A stretch of 64,000 bases of DNA. Source: Galbitalea sp036266835 (GTDB lineage Bacteria > Actinomycetota > Actinomycetes > Actinomycetales > Microbacteriaceae). The notes under the pieces were generated by a model. That model searched no databases and was not told the origin of the DNA. It worked only from the letters and a program-made list of their open reading frames with translations. The translations under genes were made by a program, and so were the position numbers. Location of the stretch: NCBI GenBank assembly GCA_036266835.1, contig DATAXD010000012.1, positions 25,345 to 89,344 on the forward strand, given 5' to 3'. Positions 34,616 to 42,247 of the stretch are shown piece after piece. The stretch's first letter is position 1. Every line of letters starts with the position of its first letter.

Positions 34616-35740
34616 GTGCTCGTTCTCGCCGGGCTGCACACGGTCGGCGCGACACCCGCCGAGGCGGCGTCCGGCCTGCTCACGCTGTGCATCTTCCAGG
34701 CCGTGCTCGCGATTGTTCTGAGCCTTAGATACCGGATGCCGCTGTCCTTCGCGTGGTCGTCGCCGGGTGCCGCGCTGCTCATTGCCGCGCACGCGACGAC
34801 GCACAGCTTCGCGGCCGCGGTGGGCGCATTCATGGTTTGCGGAGCGCTCACCGTAATTACCGGCCTATGGCCCACGCTCACCCGGGCGATCACGCGCATC
34901 CCCACGCCGATCGCGAGTGCGATGCTCGCGGGCATCCTGTTCCCGATCTGTCTCGCGCCGATCGAGGCGTCCGTGAAACTGCCGCTGCTCGCTCTGCCCA
35001 TTGTCGTGGTCTGGCTGGTGCTCTACGGGCTCGCGCCGCGCTGGGCGGTGCCCGGCGCGCTTGTGATGACGATCGTCGTGGTGGGCATCCACGCGGGAAC
35101 CGGATGGCTGCACAGCAGCCTCGTCGTGCCGCAGGTTCAATTAGTGCCGCCATCCTTTCAACCGCTGGTGATCGTGAGCCTGGGCGTCCCGCTGTTCCTC
35201 GTGACGATGGCGGGTCAGAACGTGCCCGGCTTCGCAGTGCTGAAGACGTTCGGATACGAAGATGCCCCAGCGCGGCCCATCCTCGTCAGCTCTGGGGCGC
35301 TCAGCGTCGTTGGTGCGCTCTTCGGGGCCCACGTGCTGAACCTCGCCGCTCTGACTGCGGCGATCATGGCGGGCCCGGACGCCCATCCGGACCGGTCCAA
35401 ACGATGGGTCGCGAGTGTCACCGCCGGGGCCGTTTACATTCTCCTCGGCCTTGCCGCCGGACTCGCGTCCTCACTGGTTGCCGCGACCCCGCCGCTTCTG
35501 ATCACCACGATCGCGGGGCTTGCGATGCTGGGAGCTCTGGTGAGCGCCATCGCGGCGTCGCTCGAACAGCCAGAGAACCGGATCGTCGCGATCCTGACGT
35601 TCCTGGTCGTCGCCTCCGGCATCGTGATCGTGGGCGTCGGCTCAGCGTTCTGGGGGTTGCTGGTGGGCGGGATTGTGATGCTGTGGCTGGCCTGGCATCG
35701 CCGCCGTCGCGACCGCAAAGATGTCACCAGTACCTCCTAG
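34616..35740 (+). CDS. BenE family benzoate/H+ symporter-like transporter (start unclear)
   Basis: The first standard start codon in frame is the GTG at 34616, giving 374 residues with about eleven helices. Key features are LHTVGATPAEAASGLLTLC and a middle segment VPLFLVTMAGQNVPGFAVLK typical of BenE. The similarity to the family seems to begin earlier: from about 34556 the frame reads IVQPIVAGLVGALTGFAS, the expected first helix, but that stretch has no ATG, GTG or TTG before the stop at 34544. Either a rare start such as ATC is used, or the N-terminus is damaged. The substrate is inferred from family only. Confidence 0.78.
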   Translation: MLVLAGLHTVGATPAEAASGLLTLCIFQAVLAIVLSLRYRMPLSFAWSSPGAALLIAAHATTHSFAAAVGAFMVCGALTVITGLWPTLTRAITRIPTPIASAMLAGILFPICLAPIEASVKLPLLALPIVVVWLVLYGLAPRWAVPGALVMTIVVVGIHAGTGWLHSSLVVPQVQLVPPSFQPLVIVSLGVPLFLVTMAGQNVPGFAVLKTFGYEDAPARPILVSSGALSVVGALFGAHVLNLAALTAAIMAGPDAHPDRSKRWVASVTAGAVYILLGLAAGLASSLVAATPPLLITTIAGLAMLGALVSAIAASLEQPENRIVAILTFLVVASGIVIVGVGSAFWGLLVGGIVMLWLAWHRRRRDRKDVTSTS

Positions 35741-35749
35741 CGTGGGGCC

Positions 35750-36844
35750 ATGGAGCCTTTTACGATCTCGGTAGCCGACACCGAACTCGACGACCTCCGC
35801 GCGCGGCTCGAGCGCACCCGCTATGCGACTTCTGCGCCAGGTGACCCGTGGGTCGCGGGCGTTCCGCCGGAGTACCTGCGCGAGCTCGTTGACTATTGGC
35901 GCGAGGGCTACGACTGGCGCTATCAGGAGGCTCGGCTCAATGCCTACCCGCAGTTCGTCACCGAGATCGCGGGCGCCATGGTGCATTTCGTGCACCTGCG
36001 CTCCGACAATCCGGATGCGATTCCGATCATCCTGGGACATGGCTGGCCATACACGTTTGTCGAGATGCTGCCGCTCGCCGACGAGTTAGGCGACTTCTCA
36101 GTTGTCGTGCCCTCACTTCCCGGATACGGCTTCTCCGGTGTGCCCGCTGCCGGCGCCGTCACCGGTGAGTCGATCGCGCAAACCTGGCACGCGCTCATGG
36201 CGCAACTCGGGTATGACCGCTACCTGACCTATGGCGAAGACATCGGGGCCGGCGCGAGCGACTGGCTGGCGGCGCTGCATCCCGAGTCCGTCCGCGGCAT
36301 CCACGCGTCGCACGCCGGGTTCCCACCCCGCGAACGCCGGGACGACCTGTCACCGGTGGAGACCGATTTCTTCGAGTGGCTGAGAGACGTGTGGAGTGGC
36401 GGTGAGGCCTACAGCGAGATGCAGGCGACCAGGCCGGATACGCTGGCCGCCAGCCTGTCGGATTCGCCCGCGGGGTTGGCCGCCTGGATCGTCGAGAAGT
36501 TCAGGGAGTGGAGCGACACCCGCGGCGAGCTCGAGTCGAGCTTCAGCAAAGACCAGTTGCTGACGACCGTGATGATTTACTGGATCACGAACTCGATCGC
36601 TACCTCTTTTCGGCCCTACTACGACCATCACCGGGCGACGCCGCTGCCCCTGATTACTGTCCCTGCCGGGGTGACGGTGCAGCAGCACGAGAAACGCTAT
36701 CCGCGCGAGCTCGCCGATCGCACCTATGCGGATGTGCGCTTCTTCCACCTGCTCGAGCGCGGCGGCCATTTCACCGCCGCGGAAGCGCCCGACCTGGTCG
36801 CGGCAGACATCCGATCGTTCGTCGCTACGCTCCACGCGGAATGA
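35750..36844 (+). CDS. Epoxide hydrolase (EHN-domain alpha/beta hydrolase)
   Basis: This 364-residue protein begins with the epoxide hydrolase N-terminal domain (PFTISVADTELDDLRARLERTRYA), then an alpha/beta hydrolase core: HGWPYTFVEM as the oxyanion-hole HGWP, the nucleophile region YGEDIGAGASDW with Asp as nucleophile, and the catalytic His in GGHFTAAEAPD near the C-terminus. It resembles microsomal-type or juvenile-hormone-type epoxide hydrolases that open epoxides to diols. It starts 10 bp after the BenE-like gene and precedes a flavin oxidoreductase, suggesting a small catabolic unit. Confidence 0.9.
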   Translation: MEPFTISVADTELDDLRARLERTRYATSAPGDPWVAGVPPEYLRELVDYWREGYDWRYQEARLNAYPQFVTEIAGAMVHFVHLRSDNPDAIPIILGHGWPYTFVEMLPLADELGDFSVVVPSLPGYGFSGVPAAGAVTGESIAQTWHALMAQLGYDRYLTYGEDIGAGASDWLAALHPESVRGIHASHAGFPPRERRDDLSPVETDFFEWLRDVWSGGEAYSEMQATRPDTLAASLSDSPAGLAAWIVEKFREWSDTRGELESSFSKDQLLTTVMIYWITNSIATSFRPYYDHHRATPLPLITVPAGVTVQQHEKRYPRELADRTYADVRFFHLLERGGHFTAAEAPDLVAADIRSFVATLHAE

Positions 36845-36872
36845 CATCGGCCGCACCAGCGTTGAGCACATC

Positions 36873-37892
36873 GTGACTGCGCTATGCGACCTGCCACTCT
36901 CTGTCCTCGACCTGGCGTCCGTCTACGAGGGGATGACGCACGCCGAGGCGATTGCGCAGACCATCGAAACAGCGAAGCTCGCCGACGACCTCGGCTACCG
37001 CCGTTTCTGGGTCGCCGAGCACCACGGCATGCCCGCCGTGGCGAGCTCTGCGCCGGCGGTTCTGATCGGGGCAATCGCGGATGCCACCGAGCGCATCCGG
37101 GTCGGCTCTGGTGGTGTCATGCTTCCGAACCATTCGTCGCTGGTCGTTGCCGAGCAGTTCGGCACGCTGGTAGCCCTGCACGGCGACCGCATCGATCTCG
37201 GGCTCGGTCGGGCGCCCGGCACCGACCAACTGACGGCATCCATCCTGCGCCGCAACGTCGGTGCGGAGTCCGTGGATGACTTTCCGAACCAGGTCGTAGA
37301 ACTGCTCGCATTCTTCGGCACGATCCCTCCTCTCGAAAACGGTCTTGGCGCGCAGCCCGCTGCCCATCCCGGCCTCGGGGACTCACCCGAGCTATGGCTG
37401 CTCGGATCGAGCGGGTTCAGCGCACAGCTGGCCGGGATGCTCGGCTTGCCGTTCGCCTTCGCCCACCACTTTGCCGGCGGCGACAACACGCCTGCGGCCT
37501 TCCAGCTCTATCGCGAGAGCTTCGAACCGTCCATCCTGCTGGCCGAACCGCACTCGATGGTTGCCGTCGCGGCGGTCGTGGGCGACGACCAGGCCGATGC
37601 CGACCGGCTCGCTCTTCCGAATGGTCTGTACTTCAGCCGCCTGCGATCGGGAGCCCGTCCCGGTCGCATCCCGACACTCGCCGAGGCCGAGGCACACGAC
37701 TGGACGCCAGCCGAGCTCGAGTTCGTGCGCCAACGCAACGCGCAGCAGGCAGTCGGCGATCTCGCGACGGTCACCGGCCGTATCGAGGCACTTGCCGAGG
37801 CAAGCAAAGCGGATGAGGTCATCGTGGTTCCGCAAGGCCCGAACCTCGAAACGAAGCTTCGGACCCTGCGGGACCTCATGCCAGCAGCCTGA
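36873..37892 (+). CDS. LLM class flavin-dependent oxidoreductase (MsnO8-like)
   Basis: I start at the GTG at 36873, 28 bp after the hydrolase stop, giving 339 residues. The bacterial luciferase-like barrel shows LPLSVLDLASVYEGMT, the FMN-site patterns RFWVAEHHGMPAVASSAPAV and RIRVGSGGVMLPNHS, and GDRIDLGLGRAPGTD. This is the group 1, MsnO8-like subfamily, which uses reduced FMN or F420. Its place beside an epoxide hydrolase fits oxidative catabolism; the substrate is unknown. Confidence 0.9.
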   Translation: MTALCDLPLSVLDLASVYEGMTHAEAIAQTIETAKLADDLGYRRFWVAEHHGMPAVASSAPAVLIGAIADATERIRVGSGGVMLPNHSSLVVAEQFGTLVALHGDRIDLGLGRAPGTDQLTASILRRNVGAESVDDFPNQVVELLAFFGTIPPLENGLGAQPAAHPGLGDSPELWLLGSSGFSAQLAGMLGLPFAFAHHFAGGDNTPAAFQLYRESFEPSILLAEPHSMVAVAAVVGDDQADADRLALPNGLYFSRLRSGARPGRIPTLAEAEAHDWTPAELEFVRQRNAQQAVGDLATVTGRIEALAEASKADEVIVVPQGPNLETKLRTLRDLMPAA

Positions 37893-37926
37893 GCGACTCA
37901 CCCACGAGGTCGTCAGGCGCGATCCA

Positions 37927-39957
37927 CTAGTCGGTTAATCCACGCCGCTTGAGCAGCGGCTGGATGTCCGCGTCGCGACCGCGGAAGTCCTTGTACGCCT
38001 CCAGCGGGTCCTTCGACCCGCCGACGCCCAGGAGCCGCTCACGGAATCGATCACCGTTTGCTCGCGTCATGCCGCCGTTCGATTTGAACCACTCGACCGT
38101 GTCAGCGTCGAGTACTTCGCTCCAGATGTACGAGTAGTAGCCGGCGTCGTAGCCTCCGGCGAACGTATGTGCGAAGTAGGTACTTGAGTAACGGCTCGGT
38201 ACCGCGGGATTGTCGAGCCCGAAGCTTGCCAACGCCTCCGCCTCGAACTTCGCCACATCGGTGACCGTCGTCTTCGAGTCGATCAGGTGCCAGGCTTGGT
38301 CGAGCATGGCAGCCGCGAGATACTCGCTCGTCTTGAAACCCTCGTTGAAGGATGCCGATGCCTGTACCTTGTCGACGAATTCCTGCGGCATGGGCTCGCC
38401 CGTCTGGTAGTGCTTCGCGTAATTCGCGAGAACCTCCGGCCACAGCATCCACATCTCGTTGACCTGGCTCGGGAACTCGACGAAGTCGCGGAACACGTTC
38501 GTCCCCGCGAACTTCGGATAGGTGACGTGCGCGAATAGCCCGTGCAGCGCATGTCCGAATTCGTGGAACAGCGTGTGCACCTCGTCGTAGGTGAGGAGCG
38601 TCGGCTCTCCCGCGGCGGGCTTTGGCACGTTGTGATTGTTCACCACCGTGGTCGGATATTCGAGAAGCTCGTTCTGCGAGATCAGCGGATTCATCCATGC
38701 ACCGCCCCGCTTCGAATCCCGGGTGTAGAGGTCGTAGAGGAACAGGCCGACCGGCGTTCCGTCGGCGTCCTTCACTTCGAACGCGCGAACATCCGGGTGG
38801 TAGGTCACGAGATCCGTGCGCTCGGTGCACACGATTCCGTAGACCTTGTTGGCCGCGAAGAACACGCCATCCCGCAGCACCGCCTCCGCCTCGAAGTAGG
38901 GCCGCATCTCCGAGGTGTCGACATCGAATTTGGCTTTGCGCACCTTCTCGGCGTAGAGATCCCAGTCCCAGCTCGCCAAGGGGAATGCGTTGCCGATGGT
39001 TTCCTGCAGGTCCTTCTGCTCGCCCTTCGCGTTGCGGGCTGCGGGCGCGGCCAGCTTGCGAAGCATGGCGTCCACCGCTTCCGGCGTCTTCGCCGTTTCA
39101 TCCGAAGTAACGACCGCAGCGTGATTGGGGAAGCCGAGTAATTCAGCACGCTGGGCTCGGATGTGAGTCATTTCGAGTACCAGCTGCTGGTTGTCGTTGT
39201 CTCCGCCGCGAATGCCGCGGCTCCGGGATGCCGCCATGATCTTCTCGCGCAGTTCGCGATTCGTCAGAGAAGCAAGATACGGATGCCCGGTAGGCAGCAC
39301 CAGGGTGATCAGGTATTTTCCGTCGAGTCCGCGTTCCCTCGCCGCCTCGGCTGCGGCGGAAATCTCACCGCTACTCAGGCCATCGAGCTCGGCTGCGTCG
39401 CCGACGACGACCGCCAGGTCGTTCGTGTCGGCCAGGAGGTTCTTCTCGAACTTCGTCCCGAGTGTTGCAAGCGTCTGGTTGTAGCCGCGCAGCGTTTCCT
39501 TGTCCCCATCTTCAAGACCCGCGCCGGCGACGGTGAACTCGGTGTAGTACCGCTCGATCAGATACACGCCCTCGGGGTCGAGTCCGAGCGAGTCACGTTT
39601 CGCGTGGAGCGCCTTGATGCGGTCGTAGAGCTTCGCGTTGAGCCGAATCGCGTCGGAATGAGCAGCGAGCAGGGGAGCGATGTCCTCTTCGAGGGCGTTC
39701 GTGAAGTCATTGCTGTCGGCCGATGACTTGTTGAAGAACACGTTCGAGACGCGCTCAAGCAGCAGCCCGCTCCTCTCGAGCGGGATCATCGTGTTCTCGA
39801 AGGTCGCCGCATTCGAATTGTCGGCGATCGCCAAAATCTCGGCCAGGTGTTCTTCGAAGCCCTTGTCGAACGCCGGGCGATAGTCCTCATCGCCGATGTG
39901 CGCGAAGGGCGGGAGGCCGTAGGGGAGTGTGCTGGGCTGGAAAAACGGATTCGTCAT
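37927..39957 (-). CDS. M3 family oligopeptidase (Dcp/OpdA type)
   Basis: This 676-residue protein has the zinc motif HEFGH at residues 465-469 (LFHEFGHALHGLF) with the downstream Glu ligand, and the M3 C-terminal pattern YYSYIWSEVLDADTVEWF. The length fits peptidyl-dipeptidase Dcp or oligopeptidase A. It degrades short peptides in the cytoplasm. It is divergent from an ArsR-like regulator, and the 91-bp gap carries an array of operator half-sites, so it is probably under that regulator. Confidence 0.94.
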   Translation of the reverse strand: MTNPFFQPSTLPYGLPPFAHIGDEDYRPAFDKGFEEHLAEILAIADNSNAATFENTMIPLERSGLLLERVSNVFFNKSSADSNDFTNALEEDIAPLLAAHSDAIRLNAKLYDRIKALHAKRDSLGLDPEGVYLIERYYTEFTVAGAGLEDGDKETLRGYNQTLATLGTKFEKNLLADTNDLAVVVGDAAELDGLSSGEISAAAEAARERGLDGKYLITLVLPTGHPYLASLTNRELREKIMAASRSRGIRGGDNDNQQLVLEMTHIRAQRAELLGFPNHAAVVTSDETAKTPEAVDAMLRKLAAPAARNAKGEQKDLQETIGNAFPLASWDWDLYAEKVRKAKFDVDTSEMRPYFEAEAVLRDGVFFAANKVYGIVCTERTDLVTYHPDVRAFEVKDADGTPVGLFLYDLYTRDSKRGGAWMNPLISQNELLEYPTTVVNNHNVPKPAAGEPTLLTYDEVHTLFHEFGHALHGLFAHVTYPKFAGTNVFRDFVEFPSQVNEMWMLWPEVLANYAKHYQTGEPMPQEFVDKVQASASFNEGFKTSEYLAAAMLDQAWHLIDSKTTVTDVAKFEAEALASFGLDNPAVPSRYSSTYFAHTFAGGYDAGYYSYIWSEVLDADTVEWFKSNGGMTRANGDRFRERLLGVGGSKDPLEAYKDFRGRDADIQPLLKRRGLTD

Positions 39958-39986
39958 GCTTCGAGCCTATTCGCCACGCCCAGCCG

Positions 39987-40046
39987 TGCAAAGATAATTT
40001 TGCAAAGATAGAGTTGCAAAGAAATCTTTGCAATGGTACCTTTGCA
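39987..40046. promoter_or_regulatory. Five half-sites with 14-bp period in a divergent promoter
   Basis: TGCAAAGA occurs at 39987, 40001 and 40015, exactly 14 bp apart. The inverted form follows as TCTTTGCA at 40025 and CCTTTGCA at 40039, again 14 bp apart. The central pair makes a perfect palindrome TTGCAAAGA-AA-TCTTTGCAA (40014-40033). The array ends 2 bp before the regulator's ATG and lies 29 bp from the peptidase start, so binding could control both genes. Confidence 0.85.
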
Positions 40047-40048
40047 TC

Positions 40049-40744
40049 ATGACCGATTCGGATGGCGAGACCACGCAGGTCGAGGGGGTGCAGAACTCGA
40101 CCAGTGACACTGGCGCGGCATTCTCGGCACCGAGCGATCGCCAGCTCGACCTCGCCGGGCTCAAGGCCCTCGCGCATCCGCTGAGAGTCGAGATCTTCGA
40201 CACTCTCTCCACCTACGGATCCTTCACGGCAAGTGGACTGGCAGCGCGTCTGGGCGAGTCCAGCGGAGCGACGAGCTACCACCTGCGTCAGCTCGAGAAG
40301 CATGGACTCGTGCGGGAAGTGAGTGGTAAGGGAACGAGCCGTGAGCGGTGGTGGGAACGCACGCCGGGCGCCGTCAACATCGGCTCTGAGGATGCGCTCG
40401 CGACCCCGGCCGGACGCTCGGCGGCAACAACTATTTTCCGCCAGTTGCGGGTCCACGAGGATCGACTGCTCAACGAGTTCGTCGAGCACGGCCACGACGA
40501 GATTCCTGACGAGTGGCTCGATGGTGCCGCCGTCGCGACGATGAACACGAGGCTGACCGCGCCGCAGATGCGCGAGTTCGTCGAGCAGGTCATGGCGCTC
40601 ACCGAAAAGTACCTGACGCCGTTCAAGAACCAGGACGTTGCGGGTTCACGCCCGGTACACGTCGTATTCCAGGCCTTTCCGGTCGTCGATGGCGAGCTTG
40701 CCGAGGGCGAGCCCCGGAGGCCACGCAAGCCCGGAGAACCCTGA
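40049..40744 (+). CDS. ArsR-like helix-turn-helix transcriptional regulator
   Basis: This 231-residue protein starts at the ATG at 40049. Residues about 32-105 form a winged helix: DLAGLKALAHPLRVEIFDTL, FTASGLAARLGESSGATSYHLRQLEKHGLV, then a wing ending RERWWERTPG. The C-terminal 120 residues are helical and charged and may sense a ligand or dimerise. It belongs to the ArsR-like HTH_20 group. Direct control of itself and the divergent peptidase gene is inferred from the half-site array overlapping its promoter. Confidence 0.88.
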   Translation: MTDSDGETTQVEGVQNSTSDTGAAFSAPSDRQLDLAGLKALAHPLRVEIFDTLSTYGSFTASGLAARLGESSGATSYHLRQLEKHGLVREVSGKGTSRERWWERTPGAVNIGSEDALATPAGRSAATTIFRQLRVHEDRLLNEFVEHGHDEIPDEWLDGAAVATMNTRLTAPQMREFVEQVMALTEKYLTPFKNQDVAGSRPVHVVFQAFPVVDGELAEGEPRRPRKPGEP

Positions 40745-40830
40745 TTTCTGGCGGTGTTGAGCCGCCAGTCGCCGCCGTCAAGATGTCGGTGGTTACCCGT
40801 AATTTAGACAACAGAAACGAGGTGAACAAG

Positions 40831-41037
40831 ATGTCAACAAGCGCTATTTCGCAGGACTGCTCGACCGGGTTCACGCGTCGCCCCGTCGTCGACGTGATGG
40901 TCGAAAAACTGGCTCGCCGCCTGCTTCGCTGGTCGGATGCCCGTGCCGCAAAGCTGGTGCCGTCGCGTGAGCGCCTGGCCCTGATCCGCGAAAACGAGCA
41001 CGTGCGCTTCGCCGGCGGTTCATCGCTCGGTCGCTAA
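40831..41037 (+). CDS. 68-aa protein, first of a tandem paralogous pair
   Basis: The ATG at 40831 follows GAGGTGA by 5 bp. The product has 68 residues with an N-terminal ISxxxCS segment, then RRPVVDVMVEKLARRLLRWS (residues 16-35), predicted to be a strongly amphipathic basic helix with a single Trp. It is followed by a charged tail. The gene at 41306 encodes another 68-residue protein with the same core at the same position. A block starting TGTCGGTGGTT lies 47 bp before the start and is shared with the paralogue. No family is recognised. Confidence 0.75.
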   Translation: MSTSAISQDCSTGFTRRPVVDVMVEKLARRLLRWSDARAAKLVPSRERLALIRENEHVRFAGGSSLGR

Positions 41038-41059
41038 CAACCACTCGTATCACTCGACC

Positions 41060-41189
41060 AGCACCCCCTGCGAACCGTCACTGTCCACTCGACCACGGCT
41101 TCCTAGAGCCACAAGCTGCGCCCTTCGGCGCCGCACGATTTTCCTCCGGTGGATTGGGTAGTGACGGCTCGTAGGGGGTGCTGTTTTTG
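41060..41189 (+). terminator. Branched RNA structure ending in a T-run between the 68-aa genes
   Basis: An outer stem pairs 41060-41082 with 41160-41182 (23 bp, two mismatches, both G-U compatible in RNA). An inner stem pairs TCCAC (41084-41088) with GTGGA (41149-41153). Inside are two hairpins: GGCT/AGCC (41097-41110) and GCGCC-CTTC-GGCGC (41118-41131). GTTTTTGT follows directly. It could terminate the first small gene or be a structured non-coding RNA. Confidence 0.65.
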
Positions 41190-41305
41190 TCGGCTTCTCA
41201 AAACTTAAAAGTGCCGGTCAAACACCATATTCGTGGGCCGCGCGAACGACCGGGAATTGTCGGTGGTTGGCCGTAGTTTGGCTAGTGGAAACGAGGAAAA
41301 GATTC

Positions 41306-41512
41306 ATGTCAACAAACGTCATTTCTGCGGCTGAGTGCTCAGAACTTTCGCGCCGTCCGGTGGTCGACGTGCTGGTCGAACGGCTGGCACGCCGCATGCT
41401 GCGGTGGTCCGAGCGTCCCGTGAGGCAGGTTGGTTCGGTCGATCAGCGCCGCCTTCGCGCGCTCGCGGATGCGCGTTCGGTCGCGACCGCGCATCCGGTT
41501 CGCTGGTACTGA
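41306..41512 (+). CDS. 68-aa protein, second of a tandem paralogous pair
   Basis: The ATG at 41306 has GAGGA about 9 bp upstream. The 68-residue product contains RRPVVDVLVERLARRMLRWS at residues 16-35, nearly the same as its upstream paralogue, while the last 30 residues differ and end in HPVRWY. The upstream 48 bp (TGTCGGTGGTTGGCCGTAG..) match the leader of the first gene, so promoter and gene were duplicated together. The amphipathic basic helix with Trp could bind membrane, nucleic acid or a partner protein. Unknown family. Confidence 0.75.
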   Translation: MSTNVISAAECSELSRRPVVDVLVERLARRMLRWSERPVRQVGSVDQRRLRALADARSVATAHPVRWY

Positions 41513-41548
41513 CGCGCGCGACCGCTACGCTCGCGAGTGCGTGCGATC

Positions 41549-41785
41549 CTATCCGTCGAGCTCGCCCGGATCGACGGTGACGCTTCCGTCGTAGTCTTCG
41601 CTGACAACCGTGCCATCCTCGAGCTCGGCGCGCGGATGCCCCTCCAGCCAGGTGAGCGTCCAGCGCCACATCGACAGGTCCTGAGCTTCGCGCGCAAGTT
41701 CAACGGACGCGATCGCGGACTTCATCGCATCTGAGAGGCGTTCCGGAGGCGGGGCACCAACGGACCAACGTGTTCCGAGTTGCAT
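41549..41785 (-). CDS. Conserved-looking hypothetical protein, 78 aa
   Basis: This 78-residue protein starts at the ATG ending at 41785 (MQLGTRWSVGAPPPERL). It has a helix in the first half, the Trp-rich MWRWTLTWLEGHPRAELEDG strand-like segment, and an acidic end (DYDGSVTVDPGELDG). No signal or membrane segment is present. I recall similar small proteins annotated as hypothetical in Microbacteriaceae, so it is probably real, but no function is known. It is followed on its strand by nothing and is convergent with the second 68-aa gene. Confidence 0.7.
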   Translation of the reverse strand: MQLGTRWSVGAPPPERLSDAMKSAIASVELAREAQDLSMWRWTLTWLEGHPRAELEDGTVVSEDYDGSVTVDPGELDG

Positions 41786-41800
41786 TGCGGATCCCCTAAA

Positions 41801-42247
41801 TCACTTCACTGCGAGGTCGTAGGTGACCCACATCGTCCGGCTTGCCACACGATCGTAGAGCTTCTGGCCGACGAAGTTGTCATTCGCGGTGATCCAGCGC
41901 ACGACTCCGGCTCCTCGTTCGCGCGCGATCTCCTCGACCCGGCCGATCAGGGCGGTGCCTGCGCCGGTGCCGCGTGCGTTGGGAGCCGTGAACAGGTCGT
42001 CGAGGTAGATGCCGATACCGTCCGCGAGCAGTCGGGCGAACTGGCGGAAGTGAGCGAGCGCAATCGGGCGATCGTGTTCGTCCACGGCCACCAATCCGAA
42101 CGCTTCGTAGTTCGGGTCCATGAGCCAGCCCCACACTCGGTCGGCTTTCTGATCGCTTAAGGGTGTCTTGTAGAAATCGCCGTAGCCGGCATACAACTCC
42201 TGCCACGCCTCGCGGTCGCGAGCGGCGAGGTCTCGAACCCTGGTCAT
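41801..42247 (-). CDS. GNAT family N-acetyltransferase
   Basis: This 148-residue protein has the GNAT fold: MTRVRDLAARDREAWQELYAGY at the start, strands 2-4 around LVAVDEHDRPIALAHFR, and the acetyl-CoA loop as APNARGTGAGTALIGRVEE, followed by ITANDNFVGQKLYDRV, the usual N-x-x-x-x-x-L-Y motif. The substrate is unknown. Its start overlaps the valS stop by 4 bp, so it is translationally coupled to valS. Confidence 0.9.
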   Translation of the reverse strand: MTRVRDLAARDREAWQELYAGYGDFYKTPLSDQKADRVWGWLMDPNYEAFGLVAVDEHDRPIALAHFRQFARLLADGIGIYLDDLFTAPNARGTGAGTALIGRVEEIARERGAGVVRWITANDNFVGQKLYDRVASRTMWVTYDLAVK

